Part shown: positions 22,626 to 35,533 of the stretch, in pieces
Layout of the letters: every line of letters begins with the position of its first letter
Position numbering within the stretch: the stretch's first letter is position 1
Source: Aspidiotus rigidus
Lineage: Eukaryota; Arthropoda; Insecta; Hemiptera; Diaspididae
NCBI GenBank assembly: GCA_035079385.1
Contig: JAVHKY010000003.1
Coordinates: 12,689,501 to 12,753,500, forward strand
Direction: 5' to 3'
Length of the DNA: 64,000 nucleotides
Notes under the pieces: model-generated
What the model was told of the DNA's origin: nothing
The model's input: the letters and a program-made list of their open reading frames with translations, nothing else
Database searches by the model: none
Position numbers and translations under genes: made by a program

Positions 22626-23215
22626 CTTGTGTTGTGTGTATTCCCGGGCCCCAGCGATTTTCAAAATGGGTCGTCATATAAAGAATCGACAACCAGATTA
22701 AAATCATATTGATCGGGAGAAAGAATAACTTGTGCCACTTCCAATTCCAAACTCATTTTTTCATATGTGAATTGAATTCAATGAATTGATCTCGAAAATT
22801 TTGATGCTCAAACCTCAAACTTACACGCTTCCCTCAGAAGCAGTCTGGCTTACCATGTTTTCGGCTTTCTGCCTCGTTTGTCAGTTTGTCACTCAATCCA
22901 CAGAACACAGATTCATATTTTTGTTACGTTTTTCATTCCCTGGTTGCAACAAACCGACAACAAAATCATCAGCCAGCCAAAAATCAGCCGAAAATCAGCT
23001 GAAATCCCGCCAAAAAATCAGTGATCAGCCAGCCATAAGTCAGCCGAAAGCCAGCCGAATTTTTCTGATCAGCCATAAGCCGTAAGCCGAATCCAAATTT
23101 TTGAAGGTCGTCAGCTTCAGCCGTAAGCCGAAGCCGAATTTTTCGGCTGCAATACTCTGATAAAATCAAAACCATCTATACATCGATGGTACTATCGATA
23201 TATCGCCCACGACTA

Positions 23216-24562
23216 AAGCCTGTAGGCCGATACCCATCTCACTGATCGGTTCTTCAACACCTAACGGTTTTTTGTCGTGACTTTTTACTGAGAAGTTGAG
23301 CAGACGCCCTGTCTGTAAAAAGGGCGTCTATACCTCCTCAATAATATTAATGACAAATATTCTGAAATACACCTCTTAGAGACAGAATTACTCATAATTT
23401 TAACATGTAAAGGCAACTTTTTTCTTTCGGTGGGCCCGTCTCCTTCATCTTGTATTATTCCGGCGTTTCAATCCTAGTTATGGTCCTATTCCTATGCTGT
23501 GTTGAAATTAAGTTACATACCTACTAAAACTGGCTCATTATATATCATACTCCTATGTTGCAAATCAAGAAGATAGTAATCTGTGGTATCCTCAGTCCAT
23601 ACTTAGGAACCTGACATACCTTCAGTTTACCATCTCTCTTGGGAGAGGATATAAATGAAGAACAGCGAGAAAATTTCAGAGCGGAAATATGGCAATGGTA
23701 GAGGTACTTTTCATGAATGCTGAAAATATATAATGACACCTATTTACCACAATTTTTATGGATTGTGAATCTAATTTCCAAACAACGACAAACTTTAAAG
23801 ATTCTTCATCCTTCATTTTTTTCTTTATAACAACAGTTTTAGCTCATACGGTAGCATTTTTCAAAATGTTCGGAAATTTTTGTTTTCTTTGTAAGTAACC
23901 TGTAGACTAGGTAAGTACTCGTACATAACATTTTATCGTTTACTGTGAAGAAGTTTTATCAATTTTATATTTTTTAACGAGTAGGTATCTACACAGGAAA
24001 CATGACAATAATAATAACAACGAGCTTCTCTCTCTCGTAGTTACACCGCGTTAAAGCTTTTTTCGAGAAATGACCTCGAAAGTTGTACCTTCCTACACAT
24101 TTTTCTTCAAGGAGTATGAGAACAAAAAACAATTTTCAGACCAGTAAAGGTACAAAAGCTGCGTAGGTAGGGGGTAAATTCAAGTTATATGCGCGAGAAT
24201 ATGGAAAATAAAGAAGAGATTGAGGTACGTCTACCGAGCGTTATTCACACAAAATATTTACCCAACATTGAAACTTACCGTACAACTTCAATGTCGACTA
24301 TTTAACTCGGGTAAACCAATATCATTTACAATAATGGTTCCAGGCCGGGTCACGACAACGAGTTTGATAACTCACTTTTCAACAAGTCATTAAACGAGTT
24401 CGAAGGCACAGTCTACAAACTCCTATAGCGATAAAGAAAGTAAATGAATGTAGTGACAGTAGGTAGACGGCAGCTTTTAAATCGCGCTATGGACTAGACT
24501 ATGGGAGTGTACAAGCTGAATATTTCATTATCGTGACTATAAAATCATCTGTATCCATCAAC
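23216..24562. other. intergenic upstream of MOCOS
   Basis: No gene recognised. The MOCOS promoter must lie in the last few hundred bases, but no TATA or initiator can be assigned with confidence. Confidence 0.4.
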
Positions 24563-27500
24563 ATGTCTACCGCTCCGCACTGGAATTCAGAATTTTCCAG
24601 ATTACGAGGTAAAAACGTAATGCAAAACATCATTTATAATAACAGCTAGGCTACCTATAATGTAGGCTCAAAGTATAAGAGTAATTTCGCCAATAGTTAG
24701 GTATTTGATATTGTCAATTTTTTGTAGATGTTTGCTATCTAGATCACGCGGGTACAGCTTTATACTCCGATTCTCAAATTGAAGCTGTATGCGAATATAT
24801 GAAAGGCAACTTACTTGGCAATCCTCATTCTTCGAATCTAAGTAGCCGATATTGCCACGATGCAGTCGGTCAAATACGATACCGGTATATATTGTGGTAG
24901 TATACTCAATATGCAGCCAATTATTCTGGTGACGTAAACTAAATCGAGTTTATGCAATCATTTTCCAGAATACTGAAATATTTTCACACAAACGAGAACG
25001 AATACAGTGTAGTATTCACTGCTGGCACCACCAGTGGTCTAAAAACAGTTGTGGATTGGTTCGATTGGGGCGAAAATGATGATGGTACCGATAGGATCGC
25101 TATCCCTCCCGACCCACAATCTCGATCTAATCAAAATTACTTTTTTCAGGTACAAAACAAGGCCAATTCGTGTATCTGAGGGACGCTCATACGTCTGTAT
25201 TGGGTTTGCGAGAAATAGCGAGTGAACGAGGCGCGAAAATAAAATGTCTAGAGCACGAGGACGCATTCGCTCGATTTCGAACAGCCTCCCCTTATCACGG
25301 TGAAATATCCCGAGTTAACGAGACTTTCGGTAATTCATTATTCGTTTTCCCTGCTATGTGCAACTTTAGCGGTTGCAAATATCCTCTTAGCTGGGTTGAA
25401 AAATTGCGAACGACGAAAGTGATGGACGACATTCTAGCAGAAACACGAGATGCAAAAAGGTACCTACCTACCTGTGAAGAATTATAAGAACCATTTTGTC
25501 GAAATCTTAATCTCGTATGAATACTCTAGAAATTTTTCGTACCAGTGGTTTTCATTGTTGGACGCATCATCGTTCGTTCCTACCAACAGTTTGAAATTAG
25601 ATGTGGTACAACCCGACTTCGTCGTATTCTCTTTTTACAAGATATTCGGCTATCCAACTGGACTTGGAGCTCTTCTTGTACGGAAATCGAGCGAATTTGT
25701 TCTAAAGAAATCCTACTATGGAGGAGGAACAATACTCATGGCTTTGAGCGATGAAAAGGAGTACATCCGACGGCCTACATTTCACGAATGGTGAGTTCTC
25801 AACAGAATTTCTTTCACTTTTTGTTACAGTAAATCTTGATTCCAGAATTAAGTAGGTAATGAACCAATTTTAGTATATAATTCGAACGCATATTAGGGTT
25901 AGAAGAGTAGGAAGTTTGCTGGCAGCTTGTTGCTGTCCCGGTAATCTTCTCTTTGTCTCCCTTCTTCCTCTAACGCATTTACTTATCGTTTGAAAATTCA
26001 ACTGGCTGAGGTGACCTATCCCGAAGTGGTGCCAATCAGGAAGACTTCCTGCTTACAAAACAATCCACTCAGAGTCTTGACGATTACCAAACTAGTCTCT
26101 GTGTAGAATTTAAGCTGAATTTTCCATTTAAATGTTTGGATACATCGTTTACAGTTTACATATTTCATTTCCAACAGGTGCGAAGACGGCACAATTAATT
26201 ATCTGTCAGTTCTATCTTTGAGGCACGGTTTTGACACCTTGGAACGGCTCGGTGGTACGATGGAGAACATCTCAGAAAAAGTTTTCCTACTAACAAAATA
26301 TCTACACGAAAAATTGACCAATTTGCATCATTCGACTGGCCAGAAAGTGGTGAAAATATACCGGGATACAGATTACAACAATCCAACCACTCAAGGAGGC
26401 ATCGTAAACTTCAATTTGATACGACCGGATGGAACATACGTCGGATACTTGGAGGTATTTTTCAAACCTTATAAAATAAAAATTTGCGAAGAATTTTTTT
26501 GTCTATTGTAGGTACCTTTTGTTTCTACAAGGTAATGCAAATCGCCAACTCATACGGAATTCATTTACGTACAGGCTGTTTCTGTAATCCTGGTGCTTGC
26601 CAACGACATTTAAGGTTAACAAATGCTCAACTTGTAGACAATTACGGCGTAAGCGTTATTTACCATCAGGGTTCCCTGCGTAGTCTGTTATACACTGAAC
26701 CTAAAATACGTGTTTTAAGAAAGGACACACTTGTGCTGATAACATCGATTTGATAGACGGATATCCGACTGGGTCGATTCGAGTTTCTTTTGGATACTCA
26801 TCTACTGAAGCAGATGCTGACTTCTTGATGAAAATGATTTTGGAATGTTTTGTACTGCAACCTGTAATCTTGAAGACCCCACACGATTGGTTACAGGAGT
26901 CTTATGAACTAAGGAAAAAATTTTGTGAAGACGAGTTCGGTTTTAAAACTGATGAAGGAACAATAGCAAGCAAGTTGGTTGATGGCCTACTGAAAGGAGC
27001 CAAAAAACATTCTCACATTAATCTTTGATGTCATTTAGTAGATGGTCCTCTACGAGAGCTAAGCTGAAAAACATATACATTTATCCTATCAAATCGTGCG
27101 GTCCTTTCAACGTACAAAAAAGCTGGTGCCTCACGAAAAATGGTTTGAAATACGACCGAGAATGGATGATCGTGTCAGAAGATAGTGTTGTTCTCACCCA
27201 GAAGCAACTTCCTCGTATGTGTTTAATCATCCCAGTTATAGATACAAAAAACGAAATGATGTTCCTGAATTTTCAAAGTAAAGATAGCACTATCACTGCG
27301 TGGTAGAAAGTTTCGCAGAAAATACAAATTTCATCCTATTCTTAGATTCTAGTATTTCAGTACCCTTGGACAATGAATCTGCCATCCGGTCGACTATTTC
27401 AGTTCAACAAAGTAAAGTATGCGAGGACAAAGTGACGGTAATCGATTGCGGCGATGAAGTCTCAAATTGGCTCGCGACAAAACTCGACAAACCCAATATT

Positions 27501-28123
27501 CGTTTAGTCAAATTGTTGACCAGAAATAAGAAAAAATGCGATTTTCCACGAGGTTTGTTTCGGTTGTAAGGAGAACATTACACGAAATTTTTCGAATAAT
27601 ATGAATCATGTTTTCCTTTCAGATCTGTCGTTGGTCAATCAAGCTCAATATTTACTTATAACGGAGTGTAGTGTGCAGTGGTTGCGAGAATTAATTCCAC
27701 GGAGTATAGATTCATCCGTTGTGAGTTTAAGTTGAAAATTGTCATTTTATTTCGAATTTAAAATTCACAACTATAAATCGATTGAGAGTTGAGTCAACAA
27801 TTTGATTGTAGGAAATCCTTAGTAAGCGTTTCCGGAGCAATTTTGTCATCGATGGTAACTTCGAAGCTTCTGAAGAATTCGCATGGGATCGAGTGAGAAT
27901 TGGGAATTGCCTATTTGAAGTTGAAGGACCGTGTACACGTTGTCAAATGATCTGCATTAACCAATTATCGGGAGAAAGGAACAGAGAACCGCTAACTGCT
28001 CTATCAGCCGCAATGAAGGGACGAATTCAGTTTGGAATATATTTAAGGCTGAATTTCGATAAAACTTTGGCAGTGTTAAATTTAGACGACGACGTTGTAC
28101 CAATCTTTAAAAATAAAGGATGA
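24563..28123 (+). CDS. MOCOS: molybdenum cofactor sulfurase
   Basis: The enzyme adds a terminal sulfur to the molybdenum cofactor of aldehyde oxidase and xanthine dehydrogenase (Drosophila maroon-like). Twelve exons fit GT-AG rules: 24563-24608, 24728-24884, 24969-25084, 25150-25459, 25530-25790, 26178-26454, 26532-26648, 26720-26973, 27039-27299, 27353-27552, 27623-27720, 27812-28123, about 802 residues, near the family norm. The N-terminal PLP-dependent NifS-like domain shows [28 protein letters not shown] and the PLP-lysine region [16 protein letters not shown]. The persulfide cysteine site is [15 protein letters not shown]. The MOSC part shows [17 protein letters not shown] and [13 protein letters not shown]. 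The junctions at 26974-27038 (66-bp intron) and 27300-27352 (about 53 bp) are chosen by phase; alternatives exist. The N-terminal exon is short but in phase. RpS18 lies convergent about 0.5 kb downstream. Confidence 0.95.
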
Positions 28124-28658
28124 GAATTAGGGTCAAATCCTTAGATTTCTGAGCAACTGTAGAACACGGTAGTTCTTAATTGAAAGGTACAGAGGAAGGA
28201 GGGTGAATATCCAAAAGAACGATTTGAACGATTAGAATTCTTGTTTCATTAAGAAAAAACTGTTTCGCCAGATTGGTCCGTTCGTACACTCAATCTTTTC
28301 CCCAAACTCTTCATCGTCAGTACCACGAATAGGTAAAAATGGATAATGAGAGGCAAGAATTTTTCCTGAGGTGGGAATTGTGTTGAACGAAAAGAGTTTC
28401 TATCTTTCGAGTTCTACCCCATGAAATTTTTGATTTGTGGAGAATGATTTCCATACAGTGAGTCGCGGGATTTTGAATCAGAACTGTTTCAATCAAAATA
28501 TCAGCACATAGAACCAATTCGTGGAAAACCATGAAACTAACGATGTAAGATGTGTGTGGTGGACTCGCCCTTCATGAGACGTAAATAGCCGATGAAATAA
28601 TGGTTCTCGTTCGTTTTTTTGAAAAAGAATTATATTTAAGAACAAACCATACATGAAA

Positions 28659-29688
<1,030 letters not shown>

Positions 29689-30664
29689 TTTGTTTCAATC
29701 GAGCGTTCAATGTTTCTGAAATGAATTTTCCTTGCGATTTGACGATTTATTATGGCAATTCAATCTTTCATGCCTTCTCCGAGTTCCGATGGACAGATGC
29801 AGTACAAAAGTAAAGTGGCGTTAAATTATGAAGACCCGCAGCCGACCAACGCGCACGACAGCATGCGCCCCGAAAGAATTTTTTGAGTTTTTACAACGTC
29901 GTAGTCAACATATCAAGTAATCCAATCAGATCGATTTCACTTCATCAAGAACCAATCAGATGTCACGTTTCCACTTTATTTTTCGTGATTTCTAGAGAAG
30001 TATGACGTATTCATGGAGACGACCTGGTGTTTTTATTCCGCAATAATGGAATGACTGTCGTGTCATGCTCCGAGTGAATTTTCTCCTTCTCACTCTCGCT
30101 AAACCACACTTCCTCCAAGTTTTTGTGTGACGATATAGATTTCTTTCTTACTAAACTTGTGAGCAGAAATTTCTAGAATATACCAACTACCATTACCGAG
30201 ATTGTACGTTTTTAAATAAGTTTTTAATCAATTTTTGTACATAGTCGGATCTAGTTGCAAGTTCTTGGCGTTTGCTCTTTTTCAATTTTACATAATATCG
30301 CGATTAAAAAACTTGTGTTTCACGACTGTGATCTTTTCTGTATACATTCGCACGGCCACGATAATTTAGGTGAGAAACTTTTGGTTACTATGACTTCTCA
30401 ATTTATCGATCAATAAGATTTCTCATTGATAATAATAACGTAATTCGCAATACTCAAAAATTCCTGACTCTTGAGTTTTTCATGTTTTAAATTCGTTCGT
30501 GTTCGTTGGAAGTTCATTATTTCCTCCTCATGTTAGTTAGATCGTGGTGTAACGTGCTCGATGTTTTCTGTTTCCATTCACTGCTTTCTAGACTATCTCG
30601 AGTTGATTGATCAAAGTTCTTTTTTCTGTTTATTCCTTTAGTATTAACCTTTATCTGAACGAAA
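29689..30664. promoter_or_regulatory. divergent RpS18 / DNAJA upstream region
   Basis: Nearly 1 kb lies between the two start codons. CCAAT occurs at 29922-29926 and 29952-29956, nearer RpS18. A perfect heat-shock element lies at 30166-30178, nearer the HSP40 gene. Untranslated exons of one or both genes probably occupy part of it. Confidence 0.6.
30166..30178. promoter_or_regulatory. heat-shock element, three perfect pentamers
   Basis: GAAATTTCTAGAA reads GAA-nn-TTC-nn-GAA, three alternating inverted units with correct spacing for HSF trimer binding. It lies about 490 bp upstream of the HSP40 start codon, which fits heat-inducible control of that gene. Confidence 0.65.
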
Positions 30665-33600
30665 ATGGTGAAGGAAACTACTTATTACGATATCCTCGGC
30701 GTGAAACCGAGTTGTAGCCCTGATGATCTGAAGAAGGCCTATAGAAAGTTGGCTCTGAAATACCATCCAGATAAAAATCCTAATGAAGGAGAAAGAGTAA
30801 GTACAAAGAAATCTTAGATAGTGCGCGACTTGATGATGAAGCATTTTCCATACGTTATCTATGATTTATTTTTGCGTAGTTCAAGCAAATCTCACAAGCC
30901 TACGAAGTTCTTTCAAATCCTGATAAAAGAAATATATACGATCAAGGTGGCGAACAAGCGATTAAAGAAGGTGGAATGTCCGGAAACGGTTTCTCTTCGC
31001 CGATGGATATATTCGACATGTTTTTCTCTGGTGGCCCATTCGGTGGCCCACGAAGAGGACAACGTCGTGAGAGGAGAGGCAAGGATGTTATCCACCAGCT
31101 TAGTGTTACGTTGGAAGATCTTTACAAAGGCGCCACGAGAAAATTAGCCCTAGAAAAGAACGTTATTTGCGATAAATGTGAAGGTAAATTGATTTACTCG
31201 CACTTTAAACTCCTAGTTGAATCGAGTTCTAAGCACGGTAATCCTTTGTTCGATGTCGTTTGAGGAGTAGGATATCAAAATATGCCTTGTGATAAGTTTT
31301 AGAGCATTAAAAGAATTCGTTCGTCACTGGTTGTGTGAGTCTGGTGTAATATTTTGATCTTTCAGTTGTAAGTAAAGATACGAAGTTGATCGACGACCGT
31401 CAAGTTTAGAAAGTTCGAAAATGAAATCGATGAACATAAATTATGGATCATTTAGAGCATTTGCTTTTTTCTCGATTAGTTCCGAGGATCACTCTGTTAC
31501 GGAATCGGTAGTCCCGGTACCATTCTAACAATTTCTTTCGCAAAGATCGTATTTCTCGAATTGTGAAGAAAACACTTCAATTAATTCAATATATTCTCAG
31601 AATCGCGAACGTTCCCGATAGCATTTTTATGATTCGATCGAATACGATAGCATTCTCATCATTCGGTTGTAACAAAGTTAGACTTCTAGTGAAATAATGA
31701 TGTAAATTGGAAAGTTGAAAACTAATCCGAACGTACTTCGGCATGTGTGCTTGAACGTCTCCTTATTATGTTTGGTTACTGCGCTTCCTCAAAAGGTGTG
31801 GGTGTTGATTTTTTTTCTGAAATTTAATGTCCCAGCATGTTTTTCGATTCTAAAAATTGACATACATGACCTCGACGCGTCTCGTGCTCGTAATACGCGC
31901 TACCTCGTTCTGTCTGCTTCTGCCGGGCGTACTTGGTTTCATTAATTCGTACGTTTTATGCAGATTTTATCGGCCTTCGAGCGACCCAGCCTACTCTTAT
32001 CCTATTTTGAAAAATCAATTTTCCATCCCTCCCTTTATAATTAGCTCGAATAAATGGCATTATTTGAGTATATTCTACGATCTATGTTCTGTTGTAACGA
32101 ACTTTCGTAAGTTGAACGTAACGTAGTATGAAACTAAATGACTGCATGTTGACGGGTTTTCCGATGTTGAGTGATGTAAGATAGATTATGAATGATTTAT
32201 CAATCGGTGTGTTGAATTATATTATTTATGCTCCTTTTTTTTTTTTTTCAATGAAAAAAAAAAAGGAGAAGGGACATCAAGAACAATACACTACGCATAG
32301 AAATTTTTTCCCAATATGTAGAAAATTCGTGAATCCAGTCATATGCGGGATATTGTTTCAGTTGGTCTATTGCGATGAACGACTTCTATATGTATGGTAC
32401 AGGATATATAATATTGGACTTATGACCTTATTACACGAAAGGGGGAGGGGGTGAATGGAATGAAAAATTCTAAATTTCTTTACTATCTTTTCAATTCGTT
32501 GTTTGTTCGCGAGTTATGGAATTCACATTGTTTGATTTGTTGTTTACTCTTGATATCTTATATTATTATGGTGGATTTTTGTCGAAGTTGACAGATGATG
32601 ACCTTGGAACTGTCAAGATACTTCCGCAAATCATGTGTTAAGTCGGTGTTACCTTTAGTGTGAGTTTTGTATCATTCGTTCATATCATTTCGAAGACAAC
32701 TCGAAGATGGTTAATTTCTGTTGTTATCGAATGGATTACACTCAGCTGTATAATACACACTTGTGATCTTCCGCGCGAATTAAGTAATATATTATTGTAT
32801 TCAATTTCGCATTTTAGGACGAGGATCAAGCAACAAAAAAGCCCCCGAACAGTGTACCACTTGCCGTGGTTCGGGTATGCAGATTTCCGTTCAGCAATTG
32901 GGTCCTGGAATGATTCAGCAAATACAATCCGTTTGTTCGGAATGTCGCGGACAAGGCGAACGCATCAATCCGAAAGACAGATGTAAAACCTGCAGTGGTA
33001 AAAAGGTATGAACGTTAATCTCTCTATCTGAATCGTTCACGGGATCCATTTTCAAGTACCATTCTGTCGTCAATTGTCGTGTCTTGGATACTAGATCGTG
33101 AAGTACATGTGCTAAACTTACCACATTATTTCTATTACAATTTTGTTATCAAGTTACCTGACAAAGTAGGCCGGGGCCAACGCGTTGGGCGAATTTCGTT
33201 GAGGTTGTTCATGAGAGAGGTCGAATCAATAGTTTATTACCTATCGGGGAGACAAAGTTCAAAATTTTCTTCAACAAAATCAGAAGTATAAGATGTTCAA
33301 GTTTCCCATCCTTAGTGGAAAATTTCAAGTACCTATCTTTGCAGGACGCCGTTCAATGAACTCATCTCACGTTCGGCGTGGCCCGACTCTAGATATCACC
33401 AGTCGTTCCATGATCCGGTTCAATAATATTTGAATTAAATTAATAAACTATGTTGAGTAAAGACCGAAGATCAAGTAGGGACATTCTAAACGTACGTTAT
33501 TCTAATTTTTAAAATTAATGACCAAGATCAGAGTTAGAATTTCATGTTCGCCGATTTATGGGAAGGAGGGGGAGGAGCAATTTCTCGCACTCTTGGTGAA

Positions 33601-34950
33601 ATTGTCATAATCAAGATTAATGTTTGAATTGTGTCCCACGGAAATTGATCCCTCATGAATGGAATTTTATCACGAGTATTCTTGGAAAATATGATATTTC
33701 ATGTTCAATTCTGTTCCTCTCTTTCTGTAGACACTCCGCGAAAGAAAAATTCTCGAAGTTCACATTGACAAAGGTATGCGAGATGGCCAGCGAATCCTAT
33801 TCAGTGGCGAAGGCGATCAAGAACCTGGTCTGGAACCCGGCGATATTGTTATTGTTCTCGATGAAAAAGAAAACGTTGAATTCAAGTGAGTCCCGCGTTG
33901 ATGTCCTACTTTTTTCAGCTCAAAGTTATTACTAATCGCACATTTTGTCGTCGTGTTTTCGCAGGCGTAGTGAAAATGACCTGATAAAAAGAATGCCTAT
34001 TGAATTAGTGGAATCGTTGTGTGGTTTCCAGAAAGTTATTAAAACATTAGATGATAGAGATTTGGTTATCACTGTGATACCAGGTAATGAATGACCTTGT
34101 CGATTCTATCTTGATATCCTTATGCCGAAATGAAGAATTATTCTGATACTCGTGGTTATTCGAATTATTTCAGGTGAAATTATCAAATCTGGCGATGTGA
34201 AATGCGTCTTGGGCGAAGGGATGCCGCATTATAAGAACCCATTCGAAAAAGGCCGTCTTATTTTACAGTTTTCCGTGAATTTCCCCGATTCTTTACCTCC
34301 GGAAAAGATACCTTTGTTAGAAAACTGTTTGCCTCCAAGGTAAGTTTTACGATTATACAAAATAAGTGGACGAAAGATTGGTTGTCTAGGCTGTATAAAC
34401 GGTGAGACCTGTGCAGTCCCCATTATCTTTTGTTGTACAGTGACTAGGTCACCATTCGGTCGGATCTAATCTGGTGATAGATTGAATCCTTTGGTGTGTT
34501 GGTCGTTGTAGTTGCGACAAATCGCGATTATTCTTGGATGATGATGGGCAAATATTAATTTTGGCAGAACTAGAATTCGTTCATCAATTAGTTACGTATC
34601 ATCAACTACGAATTATTTTGATTTATCGCAACCACAACACGGCTATGCATACAAAGTTTGAATTACGATCACCCGATTGTCTGCCTATAAGTGTGGGAAA
34701 TTTGTATCATAGAATACATATATCGTGTTTCACGTAAAAAAAAAAAAGAAGAAAAAATGTACTAAGACACTGAATTTTGCATTCTCATTTCAGGCCAGTT
34801 TGCCAAATTCCAGAAAATGCAGAAGAATGCGATTTAATGGACTTGGATCCAGAATCAGATAGGAGGCATGGTGGTGGTTATCAGGGCAATGCCTACGACG
34901 AAGACGAATCTGGTCCGGGGGCTAGTAAAGTTCAATGCGCGACGCATTAA
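30665..34950 (+). CDS. DNAJA1: DnaJ/HSP40 co-chaperone, subfamily A (type I)
   Basis: The protein stimulates HSP70 ATPase activity and delivers unfolded clients. Seven exons: 30665-30796, 30880-31183, 32818-33006, 33731-33885, 33965-34083, 34174-34339, 34794-34950, about 406 residues (human DNAJA1 has 397). J domain at residues 1-70 with YHPDKNP (HPD present); G/F-rich linker [19 protein letters not shown]; four zinc-finger repeats [32 protein letters not shown]; client-binding domain with [19 protein letters not shown]-terminus CATH, a probable CaaX farnesylation box. Exons sum to 1222 nt, one too many: the A6 run at 33000-33005 before the exon-3 donor has one A more than the frame allows. 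Subfamily assignment (A1 versus A4) is by overall look. Confidence 0.93.
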
Positions 34951-35425
34951 TATTTTCCGGTTTGAATCGAAGAACTCGAAACTTAATATTAAGGAGGCAC
35001 TCTCGTTTTTAATTACAAATTCTTTTTCAGTTTTTCAATTCTAAATAGAACAAATGTAAGTATATGCGTGAAGGGCTGGTTTCCTCGGATAACGGATGAA
35101 ATGAATAATTTTCATTTGCTTCTACACGTGTTTGGGAGGCGTCTCATGATTCAAAAAGTAATGAATGTGTAATTTTTCGTTTCGTCGGAGATTTCAAATT
35201 CGAATTTTATGATTTTCATGTCGAATACATTTTCTGATGTTCTTACTATGTCCGCAATCTTCGCATACCGATAGTGTTTTAATTGTTCCGTTCTGTATAA
35301 GTGTATTACTGTATATCTACGTTCTAATAGGCGTAAGACGCTGTATACCTTAGGGGAAAAAATTGTGTTAGTACGTCGTTGTTTTAGTGATTTGTACTTA
35401 ACGAATTGTATTAACATCATCCATC

Positions 35426-35431
35426 AATAAA
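35426..35431 (+). terminator. DNAJA polyadenylation signal
   Basis: AATAAA lies 476 bp after the HSP40 stop and about 100 bp before the convergent UROD stop codon, so the two 3' ends nearly touch. Confidence 0.6.
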
Positions 35432-35533
35432 ATTTATCGAGTAAAAGTTGGACCATCTTTTATAGCAAAAGAGGGTTGTGTACAAATAATTCGTTTTTTA
35501 ATTAAAGAAACGTATTCAACAAGTTCAGAGGCA

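Larger units (their letters stand above)
21048..23215. mobile_element. hAT-like non-autonomous element carrying nested insertions
   Basis: The left end TAGTGCTGGGCAATAG, with ATCGATA repeats following, matches the inverted right end CTATCGATATATCGCCCACGACTA. Further in, AATAAAATCCAGAGTATTGCAGCC (21159-21182) matches the inverse of GGCTGCAATACTCTGATAAAATC (about 23144-23166). Both sub-ends then carry GCCGAAAGCC-type repeats (21180-21270; 22975-23140). TAGTG.TGGGC ends with ATCGATA motifs are typical of hAT-type termini. An 8-bp target duplication is not convincing (cctactgt against aagcctgt). There is no transposase frame. A foldback element at 21452-22625 lies inside. Confidence 0.65.

Noticed and set aside
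21048..23215. A confident 8-bp hAT target duplication
   Set aside because: The flanking octamers agree at only four of eight positions, so superfamily assignment rests on terminal sequence alone.
27025..28123. A separate MOSC-domain gene downstream of a shorter MOCOS
   Set aside because: A 66-bp GT-AG intron in the right phase joins the two halves into one protein of normal length and domain order.
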